42,732 nucleotides of DNA, from the IMG/VR virus record IMGVR_UViG_3300027499_000011, positions 1-42,732 of that record; one strand, 5' to 3'. A program made the position numbers and the translations under genes. Positions 25,400 through 34,076 of the stretch are shown here, piece after piece. The notes beneath the pieces are model-generated. The model made no database searches. It was not told the origin of the DNA and saw only the letters and a list, made by a program, of their open reading frames with translations. The first letter of the stretch is position 1; every line of letters begins with the position of its first letter. The stretch is from a virus.

Positions 25400-26962
25400 T
25401 TAGCTTATTGTGTAAGAACCTGAGAAACCGTTAGTAGCATTAGAAACATAGAGTTTGTAAGCTACAACAACACCAAATGCATTGGTTACATTAATGGTGC
25501 CTGCAACCTTTTGGAATGCGCCTAAAACAGGAACTGACGAGTCCTGCAGTATTGAGGTAATATCAGCAACAGAAGCCGGATAAGCAATATGGATATAAGT
25601 AGCAGGATTATCTGTAGTATTGTTTATTGAAATAGCCGTGTGGCCTGCCCAAGCTGTACGTAATTGTTTAAACTTATTTGGAGTAGCACCTAATAAGTCA
25701 TTAATACTTGTAGAGGTATGAGATGCTCCAAAAGCATTCGGAGATTCCCCTACAATAAATCCAGATATAAAAGCTATTGTTGTTAATGTAGCAGATTGAG
25801 CTGGAGTAGTGTAACTTGTAATTGACTGATCGATTACTTCAATTTTATATACAATTGTATTTGCTGAATTAGATGCACTTGAATCTGTATAACTAACTGA
25901 CACAGAAGATGCTGGAGCAAGAGATCCAACATTATAAATTTCTGTATATGCTCCAGAATCAACTGATCTCATTATCCTATATCCAGTAATATCTATTAAA
26001 GGAGAATTTCTATTAATCGTAGCACTTATTTGTGAGATTATATTTCCCTTTTCGCGTACTGTATCTGTTTCACCTGTAATTGTAGATGTGGAAGTCCGAA
26101 CTTGGCTTGTAGAAGTAATAGTAGGAGCCGAATAATTAGTTACTTGCTTGGTGAAACTGTTGCTTCCTGTTGAATAGAATGCATATACTGGAGTTGTAGC
26201 AACCCCATCTTCATCATAGGGAGTTACTTTAACTGCAAAGTAAAAATCATTATTGCTGTTTGCTGTTGTTGTATATGAATACGAAGGTTCGCATAAAACA
26301 TCTGCAGGTAATCCTTGCGTATTTAATGCGGTTAATTGGGGAGTAAATGTTGCACCAGTAGCTGTATAGTCAGCCCAGTTAGAAGATGTAGTTGTATTGT
26401 AACGAACTCCTAATTCAATACTTGCAATCTTATAGTTATTTCCAGTAGTTATACTATTCCTGTTATTATTTTTAACATTAAATGAAACAGTATGAGTTCC
26501 AGTTTGGGCTGACTCACTAAAGTTCAGTGGTGTAGTAGTACCAACTATAGTTATTGTGGGAGCAACATATCCCGTAATAGCATCTTTAATGATTTGGATT
26601 GCATTCCAAGTAGATGCGTTGATCGTATCTCCGTTCACATACTTTCCAAAGCTTTGACCTGTCGGGATCTGTACAGTATACGTCTCTCCCTTTGCCTCAC
26701 CTAAAGGAACCCAATTCGCGCTGGCAATGTCATTCCACCCATCAGCATTTTCAACTCCAGTAGCTTTCCATACATATGCTAATCCTGAAGGCTTTACAAT
26801 AACAACAGATCCTTGTGCTCGTTTTGCAACTGGGATATTGCCTAATTCAGTATTATCAAAAGTTGGAACATAGAGTACACCCTTTGCATGATTTGCTACC
26901 AAATCTATAATAGGGTAGTTAGCATTCTGATTCTCTAAAGAATCTCCAAATTTTATTGCCAT
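25400..26962 (-). CDS. Fibre/appendage protein with Ig-like or FnIII-like domains, 520 aa
   Basis: The N-terminus MAIKFGDSLENQNANYPIID leads a module to about residue 90 (AKRAQGSVVIVKPSGLAYVW, then a Trp-rich WNDIASANW), the third case of this start in the cluster. Residues about 130-400 contain beta sandwiches resembling fibronectin type III or Ig folds, with Tyr-x-Val/Ile strand motifs such as VSVSYTDSSASNSANTIVYK. The C-terminal part ends VVAYKLYVSNATNGFSGSYT. The composition is polar with no membrane helix or enzyme site. It is probably a head or tail appendage that contacts the host surface; the specific location is unknown. Confidence 0.78.
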   Translation of the reverse strand: MAIKFGDSLENQNANYPIIDLVANHAKGVLYVPTFDNTELGNIPVAKRAQGSVVIVKPSGLAYVWKATGVENADGWNDIASANWVPLGEAKGETYTVQIPTGQSFGKYVNGDTINASTWNAIQIIKDAITGYVAPTITIVGTTTPLNFSESAQTGTHTVSFNVKNNNRNSITTGNNYKIASIELGVRYNTTTSSNWADYTATGATFTPQLTALNTQGLPADVLCEPSYSYTTTANSNNDFYFAVKVTPYDEDGVATTPVYAFYSTGSNSFTKQVTNYSAPTITSTSQVRTSTSTITGETDTVREKGNIISQISATINRNSPLIDITGYRIMRSVDSGAYTEIYNVGSLAPASSVSVSYTDSSASNSANTIVYKIEVIDQSITSYTTPAQSATLTTIAFISGFIVGESPNAFGASHTSTSINDLLGATPNKFKQLRTAWAGHTAISINNTTDNPATYIHIAYPASVADITSILQDSSVPVLGAFQKVAGTINVTNAFGVVVAYKLYVSNATNGFSGSYTIS

Positions 26963-26968
26963 AGTAAT

Positions 26969-27967
26969 TTAGATTATGGTGAAATCCAAAATGATGTTTT
27001 CGTTATAGGGTCCGGGTTGTGTGCTGCGGTAGAGCTTAACCGGATAAGTTGCTATTCCCTCTGTGTAATCCCAAGAGGTCTGTGGGGTTGTAACAAGTTG
27101 CCAACTGTCTGTTATATTGGCTACTCCTACGCCACTTGTAGTGGATGCTGCTTCTCTAATTGACTTACTAGCAGGTAGTAGCAAATATACATAATTGTCT
27201 TGATTAGCTGCTGCCGAGGTACAATTTAATAATACCTCAATTTCATCTGTTACAGAATCCTTTGAGTTTAAAGAGGAATCCATAACTGTAGCCCCACTCA
27301 GAAAATCCTGAAGGTTAGATATATTCGCTAATGGAGAAGCAAGAAGCATACACTTCTTACGAGATTCTATAGTGTAGGTCTTACTTGTAGATTGTGTCTG
27401 CGTATTGGCCTCGTTACGGTAAGAAAGGCTAATCGTGTAGTTCTGGTTGGTCTCTACCGATGTAGCTGTAATCGTAGCGTTATTTACAATAGATGCAAAG
27501 TATTGATCCGAAGTGTATATCGAGGGTTTAGATACAAATCCAACTTGTGTACCCCCTTGATTGGTTATAGATACTGCTAACCCGTATTGGGTAGAAAGCA
27601 TATTGATACTATTACCTATCGTAAGCTGTATCGTGGTGATGGGAGGGGCGGTACCTAAAGCGATTTTATTGATACCATTCTGCCCATTAATGACGAAAGA
27701 GATGAAATCTATCGTCGGCTCCCAGTAAGGCCCAATAATATCCCTTAAAATCGATTCTACGGATGTTCCTGCACCATAGCTACTACCCGATATAGCATCT
27801 CCAATGGTATTGGTTACAAGAATACCCGATGATATGGTACCAGCATTGCTTGAAGTACCCGGTATGTTTATCGGACTAATCGTAATATTCTCAATAACCT
27901 TTACGGTATTGTTGCTATTGTTGATCAGAACCTTATTCGGTGCGGGTTCTTGGATTATAACCTTCAT
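26969..27967 (-). CDS. Virion structural protein, 332 aa
   Basis: Beta-rich throughout. After a short lead (MKVIIQEPAPNKVLINNSNN) comes ISSGILVTNTIGDAISGSSY, followed by a Gly-Thr-Ser-Val-Glu-Ser-Ile-Leu phrase. This 'Val-Gly-x-x-x-x-Gly-x-x...Ile-Leu' layout is one I recall from appendage proteins of Bacteroidota phages. Ig-like strands follow, and the end KLYRSTQPGPYNENIILDFT is typical of proteins that finish on an exposed strand. It overlaps the 121-codon gene by 4 bases (ATGA), and the fibre gene follows 7 bases on. The exact role is not identified. Confidence 0.75.
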   Translation of the reverse strand: MKVIIQEPAPNKVLINNSNNTVKVIENITISPINIPGTSSNAGTISSGILVTNTIGDAISGSSYGAGTSVESILRDIIGPYWEPTIDFISFVINGQNGINKIALGTAPPITTIQLTIGNSINMLSTQYGLAVSITNQGGTQVGFVSKPSIYTSDQYFASIVNNATITATSVETNQNYTISLSYRNEANTQTQSTSKTYTIESRKKCMLLASPLANISNLQDFLSGATVMDSSLNSKDSVTDEIEVLLNCTSAAANQDNYVYLLLPASKSIREAASTTSGVGVANITDSWQLVTTPQTSWDYTEGIATYPVKLYRSTQPGPYNENIILDFTII

Positions 27968-28329
27968 TCTGTTGAGACTTGAGGTTTAACCTTGAACTTC
28001 CCTTCCAGTATTCTAACTATGCCACCTCCAGTTAGGAATACTTCTACATCATATATCCCTTGGTTGAAGGTAAATGAAGAAGTAATAGAGCTGGGTATAG
28101 TTAAAACAAACGTGCCTGTAGTGGTTAACGTAATATGGGCACTAAATCCTGTATCTAAATTAGTATCCGAGGATGCGCGATAGACGAAATTGCTATCTGT
28201 GATATGGTCTTTTACGGAAATACGGGCACGGGTGATTGCAATCGGCACATTAGTATTATTAGTGTACGTGATCGTAGTCGTGTAAGTTGCCCCGGCTTCA
28301 ATGATGAAGTTGTATTTACCAGCTGCCAT
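27964..28329 (-). CDS. Small beta-sandwich virion protein, 121 aa
   Basis: One beta domain starting MAAGKYNFIIEAGATYTTTI, with RARISVKDHITDS in the middle and YDVEVFLTGGGIVRILEGKF near the end. The order 'Ile-x-x-Gly-x-Thr-Tyr...Thr-x-x-Tyr...Ala-Arg-x-x-x-(Lys/Arg)...Gly-x-Tyr-Asp-Val-Glu...Gly-x-x-x-Arg-Ile-Leu-Glu-Gly' is a widespread small phage domain found in baseplate, neck and fibre-attachment proteins (BppU N-terminal-like). Coupled to both neighbours by one-base and four-base overlaps. Probably an adaptor that joins a fibre to the particle. Confidence 0.77.
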   Translation of the reverse strand: MAAGKYNFIIEAGATYTTTITYTNNTNVPIAITRARISVKDHITDSNFVYRASSDTNLDTGFSAHITLTTTGTFVLTIPSSITSSFTFNQGIYDVEVFLTGGGIVRILEGKFKVKPQVSTE

Positions 28330-29555
28330 TATCTTAAAGAGTAGTCGAATACATTAGGTTTTCCGCATCCGTTGTTTTCAATCATTACAAATCCACTTGA
28401 CGAAGACCAGCCATTACTTTCCGAATAAAAGTTACCCGTAAAAATTGGCGGTACTGCAATCTGCCGATAGTTGGCTTGATCTATAAGGTTGTTCTCAACC
28501 TCAGAATACACTCTTTTTCCTTTACGAGAATGGTAATGCCCACCAAGCATCACGTTGTACAGACCCTGCTTACCATACTCCCAAAAGACCTTTCCAATAT
28601 CGCCCTTTGAGATGTTATAATGGTTGTGTGTTAGGATATAAAATATCCCGTCTATCTCCTGCTGTAAAATTAGTGGAGAAAACACAACATTCAAAGACGA
28701 CTTTGTATCTAACATAAAAGCAAGTAGAGTACCTACAGAACCTGTAGGATCCTGATCTAACTTCTGTGACACCCTATCGTGATTACCACTGACCATATAC
28801 ACTCCCTTACAGTTGTTCAAGCTGTTTAAGAAGTTATGGAGTACCGTATAGGCAGTAATGATTACTTCTACACCGTGTCCGTGCTTGGCTAATTCGTGCC
28901 ACGTATTTGCGTGATTTAGGCCCGTAAAGGATTCTATAAAGTCGCCAAGCAAACAAACGCTTACTGACTCGTATTTTTTAGAGTTTACAATAGCTGTAAC
29001 CTCAGCCAATCGATCTACAACAACACTTACGTCGAAGTGCTGGTTAATATGAGTTCGAGCAACTTCAGCACCAATATGTAAATCAGACAATACCACAACC
29101 ACCTCCTTACTACCTCCTGTAACTTTCTTTGGGTAAAGGGATTTAATATGTTTGAGTGCCTCATTTTTTACAGCAAACACATCTACACTACACTTCTTCC
29201 TAACAAGTGTAAGTTTAACTTGGTATAGCACAGTTTTGTTTCCATTGGACTGGCTATCCCAACTGTTGCAGATGTACTTATCTACATCCCATATCGTAGT
29301 ATCTACCTTAAAAAAAGAGAGAGCATCTTCCAGCGATTGAATAGATTGCTCTCCCTTGTAAGTATATACTGTTGTATTGCTGTCTGCTTGGATTGGTGGG
29401 GCATTGTATTGCTCATAGTATTCTGCTATCATTCTACGCAGATGCCTATGACTTAATGTCGATGCCCCATCTTCAAGAATACGGTCGGCTATGAATGAAT
29501 ACGGCTCTCCCACATACTTAGAGCAATAGTCACGAACAATTACAGATATTTCCAT
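28329..29555 (-). CDS. Calcineurin-like metallophosphoesterase, 408 aa
   Basis: Residues about 30-50 look like a helix-turn-helix (LSHRHLRRMIAEYYEQY), followed by a linker with IWDVDKYICNSW (89-100). The catalytic domain, about 150-370, has all expected metal-binding motifs: LSDLHIGAE (Asp158, His160), CLLGDFIE (Asp205), VSGNHDR (Asn258, His259, Asp260), LTHNH (about 308-312) and GGHYH (about 338-342). Such enzymes cleave phosphodiesters, including nucleic acids or cyclic nucleotides; the substrate here is unknown. The N-terminal DNA-binding-like region with a phosphoesterase is a known phage architecture. It is unusual that it sits inside the structural cluster, coupled to a small beta protein by TAATG. 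Confidence 0.88.
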   Translation of the reverse strand: MEISVIVRDYCSKYVGEPYSFIADRILEDGASTLSHRHLRRMIAEYYEQYNAPPIQADSNTTVYTYKGEQSIQSLEDALSFFKVDTTIWDVDKYICNSWDSQSNGNKTVLYQVKLTLVRKKCSVDVFAVKNEALKHIKSLYPKKVTGGSKEVVVVLSDLHIGAEVARTHINQHFDVSVVVDRLAEVTAIVNSKKYESVSVCLLGDFIESFTGLNHANTWHELAKHGHGVEVIITAYTVLHNFLNSLNNCKGVYMVSGNHDRVSQKLDQDPTGSVGTLLAFMLDTKSSLNVVFSPLILQQEIDGIFYILTHNHYNISKGDIGKVFWEYGKQGLYNVMLGGHYHSRKGKRVYSEVENNLIDQANYRQIAVPPIFTGNFYSESNGWSSSSGFVMIENNGCGKPNVFDYSLR

Positions 29556-29564
29556 AAATAAAAG

Positions 29565-31088
29565 TTAGGAAACTACAACAGTAATACTATTTGTATACGA
29601 TGGTAATATTGATCTACTAAATGCTAATGTGCCATTATTCCCCAAGGGAACAGTATTAGAATTTAACAAGTTTGCTGGATTTACAGTGCCATTGTACATT
29701 TTAATTGTGTAACTATATGTACTACCAGATGCATTAAATATATTGACTGTAAACTGATCATTTTGGTTATATGCATAAACATACTTACTTACTGTTATGG
29801 CTGAAGACATTGCAATACTATTATCCACGATAAGATATATTCTGTTGGCATATATAGGATTTGCCCAACTAAATGCCACGTAAGCATCTTGGTCATATGT
29901 CTGTGGAACACTTATATTATAGGTAAAAGATTCACTATTTGGAATGGTTACAAGAGTTAATTGCGGATTCCAAGGTAATTGCAGATTAAATGTACTTCCC
30001 GGCTGGAATTGTTCTATACCAGATGGAACAAAATTTAGTGTTTTTGTACTTCCCGGCTCTATATCTGGATTATCTACTGTTATAGTATAACCCGCAAGAG
30101 TTGGCCCAAATGTCAAAGTATTGTAAGCATTGTATACAGTGATGTTCGCATACAGATTGCCTACATAACCAGCATCAAGATTATTAAATATTATAGAATA
30201 ATCTGAGGTAAGCGTTTGAAGTATACGTTGGCCTGCTGGAGTTTGATCTGCATCGTGTAGATATACAGCATATACAAGTTTATTTAAGGGACGGGTTTTT
30301 GGCCTTATATTCAAAGTTAATGACCCCCCTATCAATCCGGGATAGTAATAGTCTTGTGTTAATGTAGCAGTTAAATGATTTTTTGCATCTAATCTATTAG
30401 CAGGATAACGACCTAACCCAAGCGTTAAATCCTGAACTCCAAGTGTCCCATCCCCGTTATAATCTCCAATTACAATCGCAACTCCTTGAGACGTTACAAA
30501 AAAATCAAACGGTCGTGGTGATATATCAAGTAAAGGATTATCAGCATCTAAAATCTCACCTGCATATACAACAAAAACTTGGTTTGAAGGAACTCCAGTA
30601 AATGAGGTTTTTATCGTAAGTGGGCCTATACCTACTGGAATAGCTACTGAAAAAGAGGCCTCATTATCTGAATCTGCAACTGCGTCATATGTTGCAATCT
30701 CAACGTCCCCATCAAAAACAGAAAGATTTACAGTAAGATTAGCAATCGCATAATTACTTCCGGGAATAACTAAAAGATTTAAATTGCTCCCCATAGGAGC
30801 CGCAGTAGGGGGATTTATTATGGCAGTAAAAGAACTATGCTCGTAAAATAAAGGGCGATATCCAATCGGAGGAACATAATCCTCAAATCCATCAAATCCA
30901 GTTTCAAATAATACAGTATCAGTAGCTTTCTGGTATTGTTGTAAAAGGGTAAATGTATCTTCAATCTGACACTTGCGATCTAACTGATATTCTGCCTTTA
31001 CTACGTGCATATCCCCAACGGCAATAAACTCTTTGTTTAATGCAGCGATAAACGCCTCGGTAGTGGGGTAGTCAGCAGAGTAGATCAT
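29565..31088 (-). CDS. Appendage protein with dockerin-like calcium loop, 507 aa
   Basis: The N-terminal about 70 residues are helical and charged (AFIAALNKEFIAVGDMHVVK) and probably anchor it. Beta sandwiches occupy about 85-180. At 209-220 is DYNGDGTLGVQD, a calcium loop with Asp209, Asn211, Asp213 and Asp220 in dockerin/EF-hand positions, followed by LTLGLGRYP. More Ig-like strands follow to the end (TLVTIPNSESFTYNISVPQT). No hydrolase motif is seen. It lies directly after the 178-codon Cys-rich protein (1-base gap). It is probably a head or neck appendage. Confidence 0.77.
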   Translation of the reverse strand: MIYSADYPTTEAFIAALNKEFIAVGDMHVVKAEYQLDRKCQIEDTFTLLQQYQKATDTVLFETGFDGFEDYVPPIGYRPLFYEHSSFTAIINPPTAAPMGSNLNLLVIPGSNYAIANLTVNLSVFDGDVEIATYDAVADSDNEASFSVAIPVGIGPLTIKTSFTGVPSNQVFVVYAGEILDADNPLLDISPRPFDFFVTSQGVAIVIGDYNGDGTLGVQDLTLGLGRYPANRLDAKNHLTATLTQDYYYPGLIGGSLTLNIRPKTRPLNKLVYAVYLHDADQTPAGQRILQTLTSDYSIIFNNLDAGYVGNLYANITVYNAYNTLTFGPTLAGYTITVDNPDIEPGSTKTLNFVPSGIEQFQPGSTFNLQLPWNPQLTLVTIPNSESFTYNISVPQTYDQDAYVAFSWANPIYANRIYLIVDNSIAMSSAITVSKYVYAYNQNDQFTVNIFNASGSTYSYTIKMYNGTVNPANLLNSNTVPLGNNGTLAFSRSILPSYTNSITVVVS

Positions 31089-31089
31089 A

Positions 31090-31626
31090 TTAGCAGCCGC
31101 ATATACAGTTACATCCAGTTCCAGTACAGATGTTATCCATTAGAACAACTTTTTGGGCTGCTTTTGTAATACGCCCATTTTTTATATCAAGCAACGCGCC
31201 TTGACGAAGGATAACTAACTCGGTAAGTGTTTTAAATAAGTCCATATTACCACACTTAGAACAAGTAGATTCTAAGTAGGAATCCAGTTTAGTATTTATA
31301 CACGCATCAATCGTAGGTATATAGAGTTGATACTCGTCATACGTATAGGATGTTGCTCCTATGCTGTATGAGATTTGAAATCTATATACCCCATCCGCAA
31401 ACGATGAGAGCGGGGGAACCATGTCCCCCGGCTCTATCGTTATTGGAAAGGTTGCTGGATTAGTCAAATCGTAACCCAACGTATTGTTAACTAAGGTAAT
31501 AGCAGCAGTCGTTCCCGGAAGAGTTACTTGCACAACCAAGCTCGTCCTATCTGTTTCAATAGGAAGATGATCATAAAACTTGAAGTTGCCATTATCAGCA
31601 ACATACCTCCAGTATCCTGTAGCCAT
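31090..31626 (-). CDS. Virion protein with Cys-rich C-terminus, 178 aa
   Basis: The first about 110 residues form a beta sandwich (LVVQVTLPGTTAAITLV, YRFQISYSIGATSYTYDEYQ). The C-terminal about 65 are helical with cysteines: CINTKLDSYLESTCSKCGNM, then after a helix NGRITKAAQKVVLMDNIC and a final TGTGCNCICGC. Eight cysteines in this part suggest a metal-binding or disulfide-rich plug. I recall phage proteins of this layout, a beta domain plus a helical tail with Cys at its very end, but no named function. Neighbours suggest an appendage adaptor. Its start is 12 bases after the stop of the 267-codon structural protein. Confidence 0.75.
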   Translation of the reverse strand: MATGYWRYVADNGNFKFYDHLPIETDRTSLVVQVTLPGTTAAITLVNNTLGYDLTNPATFPITIEPGDMVPPLSSFADGVYRFQISYSIGATSYTYDEYQLYIPTIDACINTKLDSYLESTCSKCGNMDLFKTLTELVILRQGALLDIKNGRITKAAQKVVLMDNICTGTGCNCICGC

Positions 31627-31638
31627 TAGTTAGTTAGA

Positions 31639-32442
31639 TTAGGCAATGAACGTCACACCAAACACTGTTTCCAACGCAGTGTCGAAATCAGTATCAGCGG
31701 TATCGTTGAAGATAACAACCTCGTGCGTATCTAAGCGTGCACCAACCGTCTTCTCAATCATAAAGGTGTACATATTGTAGGTCGTTCCAGCAACCACCGT
31801 AGACGGAGGGATGACGGCATTCGGGCCAGCAATGTTCGTAACACCAGCAAACGGAAGTGCAGACTTCTCAACAGCTTTTGCGTGTGCGACGGTACCGACA
31901 GAGTAAACCGGAGCAACCACAGCACCAAGCGTAGATTCGTCGTTAGCAACAACTTTGTACAGCTTGTTCAACGGGAAAGTAACCGTCACAACAGAACCAG
32001 AAACTGCAGCACTTACACCGTAGAACTGGCTACCAACTTTTGCACCAATAGCATCGATACCAGCTTCGATTTCAGCAGCGGTTCCTTCAATCGTAACCAT
32101 TGCAAACTTCTCACGACCATCCGTAATATCAATTAACTTGATGTAAGGATACGTACCTGCAATAGTAACAGCAGCGGTACCTGCAGTTCCAGCAGCGTAT
32201 GCTTTCACAGACACCTTTTTCACATCAGCCTTCTTGAACAAAGGAGTTGCTTGGAAAAGATTCGTGCCAGTACCGAGATCACGCTTTGCAATGAACTGGT
32301 AGTCGTTACCATCAGCCAATGCTTCAGCAGCGGTAAGTGCACCATTCTTCATGAAGCCAATACCAGATGCAGTAGTCAAGGCACCATCGTTAGCTGCAAA
32401 TGCTGCAGCGTAGTTTGTAAACACCGTTTTTGTAAAAGACAT
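31639..32442 (-). CDS. Abundant-type structural protein (head or tail tube candidate), 267 aa
   Basis: An Ala/Thr/Val/Gly-rich, cysteine-free protein starting MSFTKTVFTNYAAAFAANDG, with beta strands such as VKAYAAGTAGTAAVTIAGTY and a C-terminus ending TDFDTALETVFGVTFIA. The coding sequence is richer in GC and C-ending codons than most of the window, as is the MCP gene, and the two share a 15-base leader, AACCCTTTAATCTTT, just before ATG. These signs point to high expression. Candidate roles are an auxiliary capsid protein, head fibre base or tube-like component. No catalytic motif. Confidence 0.77.
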   Translation of the reverse strand: MSFTKTVFTNYAAAFAANDGALTTASGIGFMKNGALTAAEALADGNDYQFIAKRDLGTGTNLFQATPLFKKADVKKVSVKAYAAGTAGTAAVTIAGTYPYIKLIDITDGREKFAMVTIEGTAAEIEAGIDAIGAKVGSQFYGVSAAVSGSVVTVTFPLNKLYKVVANDESTLGAVVAPVYSVGTVAHAKAVEKSALPFAGVTNIAGPNAVIPPSTVVAGTTYNMYTFMIEKTVGARLDTHEVVIFNDTADTDFDTALETVFGVTFIA

Positions 32443-32465
32443 TTTATAAAGATTAAAGGGTTAGA
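32443..32465 (-). promoter_or_regulatory. Leader sharing a 15-base motif with the MCP leader
   Basis: The minus strand carries AACCCTTTAATCTTT followed by ATAAA and ATG 32442. The same 15 bases precede the MCP start at 35504. No Shine-Dalgarno site is seen. It lies just after the stop of the 230-codon gene and is likely a translation enhancer or mRNA 5' element. Confidence 0.5.
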
Positions 32466-32466
32466 A

Positions 32467-33159
32467 TCATTCTGACTGAGATTGCTCAATACTATTTGTC
32501 TGGTAACGCGGAGACTCAATCGCCTCAACCATATTCCTTACAGCTATATCCACAATTTCTTGGTGGGTATGCTCTGCTAATTCGCAATCTTGGAGCAAAG
32601 ATAGATTAATTTGTGTTGGTATTCTTAGATAATCAAGGTAAACCGTTTTTAATATAAAACTTTTACCGTCCTGAAATACCCTAATGTTCTCGTCAAAAAT
32701 AAACCCCATTGGATTTTCACCTGTGCTTTTGCTAAATGGATTGCCTTGCATTGTATAGGCTTTATCCTGCTCTACTATCCGTAAGTCACGAATAACTTCC
32801 GGGTCGGAGGTGCTGACTTGGTTACCACACGGGTTGTAATGCATCGACACGCGAGCATTTACCAAGAATCGGTAATCGACAGGTAAATCAAAGTTTTGAA
32901 ATGCAACTGTAGTGCTTGGAATGATGCCATCCGTATAATCTACACTTAGGATCATACGCAGGTCATCCAATCTCTTAATGGTCTTACTAAACCCTAATTT
33001 CTTAGGGTCTGTAATAGGATGTAGACGCTGCTTAATAAAGCGATCTTGCGCTCTATTCAGCCAAAAGTCAATCTCATCCGACAAAAAAGAGTCATAGACC
33101 GAGGACCCCACCTTTTGGAGTCCTTGGTCTACGGCATAATGCATTTCTTGTACAGTCAT
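32467..33159 (-). CDS. Head-tail connector-like structural protein, 230 aa
   Basis: Starts MTVQEMHYAVDQGLQKVGSS and continues with DEIDFWLNRAQDRFIKQRL (about residues 28-46). This pair of helices, 'Thr-Val-x-Glu-Met-His...Gln-Lys-Val...Glu-Ile-Asp-x-x-Leu-Asn-x-Ala-Gln-x-Arg-Phe-Ile', is strongly patterned and recurs in crAss-like phages as a neck/ring component, from memory. The middle is beta-rich (KTVYLDYLRIPTQINL) and the end is acidic. It is two genes downstream of the MCP, consistent with a connector role. No enzyme motif. Confidence 0.77.
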   Translation of the reverse strand: MTVQEMHYAVDQGLQKVGSSVYDSFLSDEIDFWLNRAQDRFIKQRLHPITDPKKLGFSKTIKRLDDLRMILSVDYTDGIIPSTTVAFQNFDLPVDYRFLVNARVSMHYNPCGNQVSTSDPEVIRDLRIVEQDKAYTMQGNPFSKSTGENPMGFIFDENIRVFQDGKSFILKTVYLDYLRIPTQINLSLLQDCELAEHTHQEIVDIAVRNMVEAIESPRYQTNSIEQSQSE

Positions 33160-33171
33160 TGGTAGGATATA

Positions 33172-33981
33172 TTACGAAAAGGCCTTGATTTTAGCCTTTA
33201 CCGAAGTCAGAGTTCCGGAGTTCTTCTTATCCTTCAAGAAGAGTATGGTTTCCTCCATACTATCTCCCAGTACTGAATCACCGTCTAAGATTGAGTTGCC
33301 TACTTTACGGAGTATTTCTTTACTCAAACACTCGTTGATAAGGGAAACAAATTCCAAGTCCTTATCAAGTGCAACTTCTAAGAAACGATCAGGATCTTCC
33401 TCCTGCATCGATTCCAAAGTTAACTCTTTTTCTTTTACATCCATCTTCTCTGGACGCTCTCCGTATACGCGCAACACCAAGTCCATCTTAGACTCATCTT
33501 CGGAAATCTTGATGAACTCCTTGTATGCCTTCTTACGAACTTGAAGGTTTACAGAAGCCTCAAGCAATTCCTTATTCTTATCTTGGATAAAGTACTTCAG
33601 ACGCTTCGAGCCTGACAGTTCTTCTTCCGTCTTTGCCACATAGGGGTGGGCAAGAACAAACTTGTACTTGATATAGTCAAGCAAGTTGTATGGCGTACCA
33701 TCGCTGTCTACCCCAATGTCCAAATCAACACCACCTTTAGGAACGTCGATAGAGAAGTTGACATAGAAATCTTTTACGGCACGAGTAAAAGAAACATCAG
33801 TAGGACTGACGCCAATGATTTCTGGAAGGAGTGCTTTCTGTTCTGCAAGAGACAATCCTCTTACAACATCTCCTCCCGCTGTAAATACCGAACCGATTTT
33901 GCGCTTAGACTCCAAGTAGATATCGTCCGGAAGGTTCGTTGAATTGGGACGACGCTGGAGTGTTACAATGTGTGAAGACAT
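33172..33981 (-). CDS. Conserved hypothetical head-module protein, 269 aa
   Basis: Charged and mostly helical, with no membrane segment. The N-terminal part has GLSLAEQKALLPEIIGVSPT, then FYVNFSIDVPKGGVDLDIGV. The middle (about 100-165) is Lys/Glu-rich, and the C-terminal half is acidic (VKEKELTLESMQEEDPDRFL). It follows the MCP and its terminator, before the connector-like gene. A gene in this place is conserved in crAss-like phages, but I do not know its function. Its leader contains TTAAACCCTATAGTT, faintly like the MCP leader. Alternative roles include an internal head or completion protein. Confidence 0.75.
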   Translation of the reverse strand: MSSHIVTLQRRPNSTNLPDDIYLESKRKIGSVFTAGGDVVRGLSLAEQKALLPEIIGVSPTDVSFTRAVKDFYVNFSIDVPKGGVDLDIGVDSDGTPYNLLDYIKYKFVLAHPYVAKTEEELSGSKRLKYFIQDKNKELLEASVNLQVRKKAYKEFIKISEDESKMDLVLRVYGERPEKMDVKEKELTLESMQEEDPDRFLEVALDKDLEFVSLINECLSKEILRKVGNSILDGDSVLGDSMEETILFLKDKKNSGTLTSVKAKIKAFS

Positions 33982-34020
33982 AACTATAGGGTTTAACTTG
34001 TGAATTTCTAAAAAGGGTTA

Positions 34021-34055
34021 GAAAAATGGGGAGAAGACCGTTGCCCTCTCCCCAT
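34021..34055 (-). terminator. Intrinsic terminator after the major capsid gene
   Basis: The minus strand reads a 9-bp perfect stem, ATGGGGAGA/TCTCCCCAT (34055-34047 with 34034-34026), around a 12-base loop, followed by a T run that overlaps the stem end (34026-34022). It starts 22 bases after the MCP stop and 40 bases before the next gene's ATG. This would end or attenuate transcription after the MCP. Confidence 0.8.
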
Positions 34056-34076
34056 CCTCTATCAAACAAACAACAA

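Noticed and set aside
25400-26962. BACON-domain carbohydrate-binding protein as in the prototype crAssphage
   Set aside because: The beta domains look more like FnIII/Ig repeats; the Trp-Leu and Val-x-Val pattern of BACON repeats was not recognisable.
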